Shown piece by piece: positions 59,887 through 64,000 of a stretch of DNA of 64,000 nt (positions are counted from its first letter, which is position 1; each line of letters begins with the position of its first letter). The DNA lies in contig CANRJB010000007.1 of NCBI GenBank assembly GCA_947630845.1, forward strand, positions 1-64,000, in the 5' to 3' direction. The notes under the pieces were generated by a model that did no database searches, was not told the DNA's origin, and was given only the letters and a program-made list of their open reading frames with translations. Position numbers and translations under genes: made by a program. Source of the DNA: an uncultured Clostridia bacterium. Its GTDB lineage: Bacteria; Bacillota; Clostridia; Oscillospirales; Ruminococcaceae.

Positions 59887-61341
59887 CTACCGCCTTACCT
59901 TCCGCAGCAGTCTGCCCGATACCTTGCCTGCGATGCGCAGTACAAGCCGTATCGCCTGTACATTGAACACGCACATGAACAGCAGCAGCAAAGCCTGTAC
60001 CGGAAGATACCATGCAGGCTGTGTGACGGCAAGAATGCTCATGACAAACAGCAATGCCGTGTTGAGGAAGAACCGCCCGTGCTGCACCTTGAAATAGATC
60101 AGTTTCCGGGTATCCACGATGCGCACCAGATAGCATGTAAAATAACTTGCAAACGTCGCAACGACTGCCCCCTGTACGCCCCATTGATAGATCAGGATGA
60201 TGTTCAGCAGAATGTTGACCACGGCAGCAATGAGAGATGTCCACATGCTGTGGGATGTTTTCTGCGTGGCAACATAGATGCTGCTCAGGAATTGGTTAAA
60301 ACTCATCATCAGCACTGCAATGACGAGTACCGGCGTATAGAGATAGCACCTTGCATAGTCCGGATGTTCCGCATAGGAGATCAGTATCCCCGACAGCGGC
60401 TTGACGAACACGATCAATCCCGCTGCTCCCAGAAACATGAATGCCTGATAGGCACTATAGATGCGGTAGTAGAACAGGCTCTTGTCTTTGGCATTGTTTT
60501 CGGTGATGGCAGACATGTTCCATGCCTGAAAGAAGATGGTGGAGAACATGGACAGGAGATTCGGCAGTTTCGAGGCATTTTCATAGACTCCAGCTGCCGC
60601 CTGTCCCACATCCGTACTCAATGTATGCCCTGCCATGTAGCGGATGAAAAGCCTGTCCGAAAATCCTGTGATGATCCAAAGGATCTCTGTGGAGATCATC
60701 GGAATGGAGAACCGCACCATGACTTTCGTCACCTCATAGTTATAGCAGCGGATGTCAAAGAATCTCCATAGCTTCGCTGTCAGCCAGAGGAATATCCCCG
60801 AACAGAGATCGGAAAGAAACACCGACAGCATGAACCCCTTTACGCCCCAGTGCAGCACCGATATGAACAGCACATTGAAACAGAACAGCGACAGCGTCGC
60901 CAGTATCCCGTCCAGTGCAAAGAGTTTGGTCATGTCCCTTGCACGGACGAACTGTGAGCTTAACTGCCGGAAGGACGAGGCGATGATGTAAGCGACCAGA
61001 AAGCCGACATATCCGTTTGCATATTCAAGCAGCCTGAACAGCGGAGAACACAGCAGCAGCAGCACCATGCCAAACAGCTCTACCAGACATGCAGAGGTGA
61101 ACACCTCTTTCTTGTCATACTCCCGGTCAAGCCCGTAGCGGATGACTGCCTGTGCAATGGAAAAGGTAAAGATCGGGATGATGAAATTGGCAGTCTGTTC
61201 AAGCAATGCTTTGGTGTTGGTATCATCCGGGGCAATGTTGGCAGAGTACAGCCGTGTGAGCAGCAGAAGCAGGATCTTTGACCCGAACGAACCGATGGCA
61301 AAGATCGCTGTGTTCTGCGCAAGCTTTTTGTATTTATCCAA
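59887..61341 (-). CDS. Wzx-like polysaccharide flippase (MOP superfamily)
   Basis: A 484-residue membrane protein with about 12-14 helices. The N-terminal NTAIFAIGSFGSKILLLLLTRLYS and ELLWIITGFSDRLFI-type regions are characteristic of the polysaccharide transporter branch of MOP exporters. It should flip lipid-linked glycan units, but no glycan assembly cluster adjoins it; sugars are unknown. AAGGAG lies upstream of ATG 61341. Confidence 0.9.
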   Translation of the reverse strand: MDKYKKLAQNTAIFAIGSFGSKILLLLLTRLYSANIAPDDTNTKALLEQTANFIIPIFTFSIAQAVIRYGLDREYDKKEVFTSACLVELFGMVLLLLCSPLFRLLEYANGYVGFLVAYIIASSFRQLSSQFVRARDMTKLFALDGILATLSLFCFNVLFISVLHWGVKGFMLSVFLSDLCSGIFLWLTAKLWRFFDIRCYNYEVTKVMVRFSIPMISTEILWIITGFSDRLFIRYMAGHTLSTDVGQAAAGVYENASKLPNLLSMFSTIFFQAWNMSAITENNAKDKSLFYYRIYSAYQAFMFLGAAGLIVFVKPLSGILISYAEHPDYARCYLYTPVLVIAVLMMSFNQFLSSIYVATQKTSHSMWTSLIAAVVNILLNIILIYQWGVQGAVVATFASYFTCYLVRIVDTRKLIYFKVQHGRFFLNTALLFVMSILAVTQPAWYLPVQALLLLFMCVFNVQAIRLVLRIAGKVSGRLLRKVRR

Positions 61342-61374
61342 AGGAGCTTCCTCCGTTTCGCATGAGATAGTATT

Positions 61375-61383
61375 ATTATACCA
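61375..61383 (-). promoter_or_regulatory. Extended -10 promoter of the flippase gene
   Basis: Minus-strand TGGTATAAT (61383-61375) 33 bases upstream of the start; -35 is not conserved. Confidence 0.5.
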
Positions 61384-61517
61384 TAGTTTTTCGGAAAAGG
61401 GAATACCTTTCCGGAAACTTTCGCATCGCTTTCATAATATACCATAAGAAACCGGCATCCGGCATGGATCATCTTCGTACAATATGGCAAAAAATACCGC
61501 TCCCGGCAGAAAAGCTA

Positions 61518-61546
61518 TTGACAAGTCCCCCGTGTGGTGTTATAAT
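61518..61546 (+). promoter_or_regulatory. Promoter of the 61602 TM2 gene
   Basis: Perfect TTGACA (61518-61523), 17-bp spacer, TATAAT (61541-61546). Confidence 0.87.
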
Positions 61547-61601
61547 AATGGTAAACCGCAGATGACGGTTAAATTTTGTTTTATTACAGGAGGAAATAAG
61601 A

Positions 61602-62006
61602 ATGGACGATTTTAACAATAGCCCGATGGATGAAAACACAGAGAACACCTACAGCGGTGACTCTTTCAGCAGCGATGTAAATGATTCTGTTGGAAATGAC
61701 AATCAATCTTCTTATACAGGCTCAGATTTCAACTCCCAGTCTGTTGCGTACAGCGCACCTACACCTACACCCACAACCGGAACAGGCGGCAAGTCCAAAA
61801 TCACTGCCGGACTGCTCGGCATCTTCCTCGGTGCATGGGGTGTTCATAGATTCTACCTCGGTTACACCACTATGGGTATCATCCAGATCGTGGTAACATT
61901 TCTGACCTGCGGTTTGGGTTCACTGTGGGGCTTTATCGAGGGCATTCTGATCCTCTGCGGCTCCACCATCACTACGGATGCCAACGGCAATCCGCTTGAA
62001 AACTGA
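61602..62006 (+). CDS. TM2-domain protein with disordered acidic N-terminus
   Basis: A 134-residue protein: residues 1-62 are low-complexity Asp/Asn/Ser/Thr-rich and then Pro/Thr-rich, and residues 63-125 form a TM2 domain (GIFLGAWGVHRFYLGYTTMG, GSLWGFIEGILIL). The tail is predicted cytoplasmic. Function unknown. ACAGGAGG precedes ATG 61602. Paralogue of the 74-residue protein at 43056. Confidence 0.92.
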   Translation: MDDFNNSPMDENTENTYSGDSFSSDVNDSVGNDNQSSYTGSDFNSQSVAYSAPTPTPTTGTGGKSKITAGLLGIFLGAWGVHRFYLGYTTMGIIQIVVTFLTCGLGSLWGFIEGILILCGSTITTDANGNPLEN

Positions 62007-62067
62007 TTCAGACATCTGCCATCAGGGAACGCCTGCGGCGTTCCCTGTCCGGATTCTCAGGAAAAAT

Positions 62068-62102
62068 AGCACCTTCTCCACGCAGGAGAAGGTGCTTTTT
62101 TT
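62068..62102. terminator. Terminator between the TM2 gene and prfB
   Basis: AGCACCTTCTCC (62068-62079) pairs perfectly with GGAGAAGGTGCT (62085-62096), followed by seven T. Just upstream a second hairpin, AGGGAACGCC/GGCGTTCCCT (62024-62046), has no T-run. Confidence 0.95.
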
Positions 62103-63222
62103 ATGCCTGATCGAGTGTGCCGTGAGTGAGGGATTTCAGGTAAGCATGGATAAAGCCGTCAAGATCACCGTCCATGACGGCATTGATGTTGCCGTTCTCA
62201 AACCCTGTGCGGTGATCCTTCACAAGGGTATAGGGCATGAATACATAAGACCGTATCTGCGAACCCCATGCAATTTCACGCTGTACGCCCTTGATATCCG
62301 ACACTTTCTCCAGATGCTCCCGTTCTTTGATCTCCACGAGCTTGGAACGCAGCATCTTCATGGCGTAGTCCTTGTTCTGATACTGGCTGCGCTGTGTCTG
62401 ACAGGATACCACGATACCGGTCGGTTTGTGGATCAGGCGAACGGCGGATGAGGTCTTGTTGACTTTCTGACCGCCTGCACCGCTGGAACGGTACACTTCC
62501 ATTTCAATATCCTCCGGACGGATGTCCACCTCGATGCTGTCATCAATTTCCGGCATGACTTCAAGTGCTGCAAAGGACGTATGCCGTCTGCCGGAAGCAT
62601 CAAACGGCGATACACGCACCAGACGATGCACCCCTGCCTCCGATTTCAGGTAGCCGTAGGCATTCTCCCCTTCGACCATGAGAGATGCACTTTTCAGACC
62701 GGCTTCTTCTCCATCAAGATAATCAAGGAGCTGCACCTTAAAATCGTGGCGTTCTGCCCAGCGGCTGTACATCCGGTAGAGCATCTCTGCCCAGTCCTGC
62801 GCCTCTGTGCCGCCTGCGCCGGCGTGGAAGGTGAGGATGGCATTGCTGGCATCATACTCCCCGGAGAGCAGTGTTTCAAGGTTCTTGTCCTCCAGTGCCT
62901 GTCTGAAGGCAGCCATCTCTGTGACGATCTCGTTCTGCATATCCTCGTCTTCTTCCTCCATACAGAGTTCGATCATGGCGAAGATATCTTCAAGACGTTC
63001 TTCCATCCGGTTGTAACCGGCGATCTTATTTTCGAGCTGCTTTGTTTTTTGCAGCACTTTCTGTGAATTTTCGAGGTCATCCCAGAATCCGGCATCTGCG
63101 GACTGCTCCTGCAATTCTTTGATTTCCTCCTGTGCTTTTTTAATGTTTAGCACTTCGCCCAGCTCCGCAAGCTCTTTCCGGTAGCCGGATGCCTCCACTT
63201 TCAGCTCATCGAGTAAAATCAT
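62101..63222 (-). CDS. prfB: Peptide chain release factor 2
   Basis: RF2 terminates translation at UGA and UAA. The 373-residue product has the SPF recognition motif (RVSPFDASGRRHTSF), the catalytic GGQ in SSGAGGQKVNKTSSAVR and the usual coiled-coil N-domain. Unlike most prfB genes it is read in one frame: the region around codons 20-30 (ELGEVLNIKKAQ) has no in-frame UGA frameshift site. ATG 63222 follows AAGGAGG; the frame extension to 63255 is upstream of that site. Confidence 0.96.
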   Translation of the reverse strand: MILLDELKVEASGYRKELAELGEVLNIKKAQEEIKELQEQSADAGFWDDLENSQKVLQKTKQLENKIAGYNRMEERLEDIFAMIELCMEEEDEDMQNEIVTEMAAFRQALEDKNLETLLSGEYDASNAILTFHAGAGGTEAQDWAEMLYRMYSRWAERHDFKVQLLDYLDGEEAGLKSASLMVEGENAYGYLKSEAGVHRLVRVSPFDASGRRHTSFAALEVMPEIDDSIEVDIRPEDIEMEVYRSSGAGGQKVNKTSSAVRLIHKPTGIVVSCQTQRSQYQNKDYAMKMLRSKLVEIKEREHLEKVSDIKGVQREIAWGSQIRSYVFMPYTLVKDHRTGFENGNINAVMDGDLDGFIHAYLKSLTHGTLDQA

Positions 63223-63310
63223 ACTTTCTCCTCCTTTCGCACTGGCGGAGAGCAAGCTGGCATTACGCCAACATTCCCCTCGTCTGAATCATACTATCAA
63301 GAGAACAATT

Positions 63311-63368
63311 TCGGATAAATGGCACTAACAGAAAACCGTCTCAGATAAAAAGCACTAACAGAGAGCAA
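63311..63368. repeat. Two direct repeats of about 28 bp
   Basis: Units starting TCGGATAAATGGCACTAACA (63311) and TCAGATAAAAAGCACTAACA (63341) are 30 bp apart, with shared GATAAA and GCACTAACAGA cores. Function unknown. Confidence 0.75.
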
Positions 63369-63382
63369 CCTACCGTTAGCTT

Positions 63383-63411
63383 TGCCCCCTTTGCCGAAGG
63401 CATAGGGGGCA
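63383..63411. repeat. Hairpin of the recurring TGCCCCC/GGGGGCA family
   Basis: TGCCCCCTTTGCC pairs with GGCATAGGGGGCA with one mismatch. Its 3' arm is also the first bases of the 90-bp tandem repeat. Confidence 0.7.
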
Positions 63412-63584
63412 TTGCGGTTAAGGTAATATCAACGCAGGCAAGAAAGCATTCTTACCATCACACCCGGTGTGCGTCTCGGAGCCGGCAGCTTGCCGGGGGC
63501 ATTGCGGTTAAGGTAATATCAACGCAGGCAAGAAAATATTCTTACCATCACACCCGGTGTGCGTCTCGGAGCCGGCAGCTTGCC
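63405..63584. repeat. Two 90-bp tandem repeats downstream of rpsR
   Basis: Copies 63405-63494 and 63495-63584 differ at only two adjacent positions (63446-63447 GC, 63536-63537 AT). Each includes the dyads CACACCCGGTGTG and CCGGCAGCTTGCCGG (the last base shared with the next unit). Not coding in any frame I can support. Confidence 0.95.
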
Positions 63585-63589
63585 GGGGC

Positions 63590-63832
63590 TTAGTCGCTGA
63601 CGTAAGGGAGCAGGGCAATGTGTCTTGCTCTCTTGATGGCAACTGTCAGTTCACGCTGATGGTATGCACATGTGCCGGTGACACGGCGTGGCAGGATCTT
63701 CGATCTCTCTGTCATGCACTTCTTCAGCTTGGCAATGTCCTTGTAGTCGATCTTCTCTACACGATCAACACAGAACATGCAAACCTTCTTGCGAGGACGC
63801 TTGGAAGGACGTCCGCTTCTCTCACGTTCCAT
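63590..63832 (-). CDS. rpsR: 30S ribosomal protein S18 (zinc-type)
   Basis: An 80-residue S18 with the core [19 protein letters not shown] and [18 protein letters not shown]. Cysteines near positions 18, 21, 39 and 55 fit the zinc-binding C+ form. AAAAGGAG precedes ATG 63832. It follows ssb, the conserved rpsF-ssb-rpsR order. Confidence 0.97.
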   Translation of the reverse strand: MERERSGRPSKRPRKKVCMFCVDRVEKIDYKDIAKLKKCMTERSKILPRRVTGTCAYHQRELTVAIKRARHIALLPYVSD

Positions 63833-63958
63833 ATTCAGAATCTCCTTTTCTTAAATTGTAATACCGACCCTCTCCCCATCTGCCGGCAAAGAGGATCACA
63901 GCCTGCAAAACAGGCGTTTTCCTATCATCCGATCGGGCAGGATGATAGGAGATCAGTA

Positions 63959-64000
63959 TCAGAACGGTACTTCTCCGTCGCTCAGAATATCCTCAAAATC
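63959..64000 (-). CDS. ssb: 3' end of single-stranded DNA-binding protein gene (partial)
   Basis: The last 13 codons before a TGA at 63961-63959 read DFEDILSDGEVPF, the acidic C-terminal tip by which SSB recruits replication and repair partners. The rest lies beyond the window. Position before rpsR supports the call. Confidence 0.85.
   Translation of the reverse strand, partial: DFEDILSDGEVPF

Larger units (their letters stand above)
63223..63589. other. Gene-free, repeat-rich region between rpsR and prfB
   Basis: 367 bases without a supportable gene. It holds a pair of 30-bp-spaced direct repeats, a hairpin of the recurring CCCCCT-type stem family and two 90-bp tandem repeats. No clear promoter for prfB was found in it. 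Confidence 0.7.

Noticed and set aside
63405-63584. CRISPR or rRNA-like element at the 90-bp repeats
   Set aside because: Only two directly adjacent copies, no spacers, no cas genes, and no rRNA/tRNA features.

Overview
The window looks like a chromosomal segment of a Gram-positive, anaerobic, gut-type Firmicute of the Ruminococcus/Oscillospiraceae group. This is inference: base composition is close to balanced, ribosome-binding sites are strong AGGAGG types, two secreted proteins end in dockerin type I modules, pyruvate phosphate dikinase is present, and the local gene orders (ylxM-ffh-rpsP-khpA-rimM-trmD, ssb-rpsR) are Firmicute-like. No phage, insertion sequence, CRISPR array or rRNA was seen. 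Many promoters are near-perfect TTGACA-17-TATAAT.

Layout. 0-9.3 kb: luxS, a small membrane protein, a DMT/EamA transporter coupled to a shortened BREX-type PglX methyltransferase, hslO, a SAM methyltransferase and secA. 9.4-12.5 kb: nth, a membrane-anchored parvulin foldase carrying eight acidic 36-bp repeats, and a small two-TM protein. 12.6-14.9 kb: leuB and ilvE. 15.1-18.7 kb: a MacA/MacB-type ABC efflux operon. 18.7-22.8 kb: glmM and two secreted LRR/dockerin proteins, one frameshifted and one with a CAP domain. 22.9-27.5 kb: a YtrA-type regulator with an ABC-2 transporter, an AI-2E-family permease, and MerR and XRE regulators. 27.6-28.9 kb: an AT-rich island with a proline-rich repeat membrane protein.

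28.9-31.7 kb: CapA lipoprotein, zinc ribbon protein and pyrimidine nucleoside phosphorylase as an overlapping cluster. 31.8-36.0 kb: an NAD-salvage cluster (NrtR-like regulator, PduL-type phosphotransacylase, nicotinamidase, pncB) followed by the MTA/SAH nucleosidase gene. 36.1-38.8 kb: a GT-C-like membrane protein and a GtrB-like glycosyltransferase. 38.8-43.3 kb: ptsH, the SRP/ribosome-maturation operon and a TM2 protein. 43.4-48.4 kb: ppdK, a bacterial PARG-like protein and an ECF sigma/anti-sigma pair. 48.4-51.4 kb: htpG under a perfect CIRCE operator, a GtrA-like protein and a thioesterase. 51.5-56.1 kb: glycogen phosphorylase and an intracellular GH13 enzyme. 56.1-64.0 kb: tRNA-Leu, secDF, a YnzC-like protein, deoD, a flippase, a second TM2 protein, prfB, a repeat-rich gap, rpsR and the last codons of ssb.

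Functional links: LuxS and the MTA/SAH nucleosidase together complete S-adenosylhomocysteine detoxification. Phosphorylase, GH13 enzyme and PPDK fit alpha-glucan use with PPi-linked glycolysis. SecA, SecDF and the foldase serve secretion. The most unusual items are the short orphan PglX, the A6 frameshift in a dockerin protein, the CAP-LRR-dockerin fusion, the PduL gene inside an NAD-salvage cluster, the proline-repeat protein with palindromic control sites, and the 90-bp tandem repeats beside rpsR.
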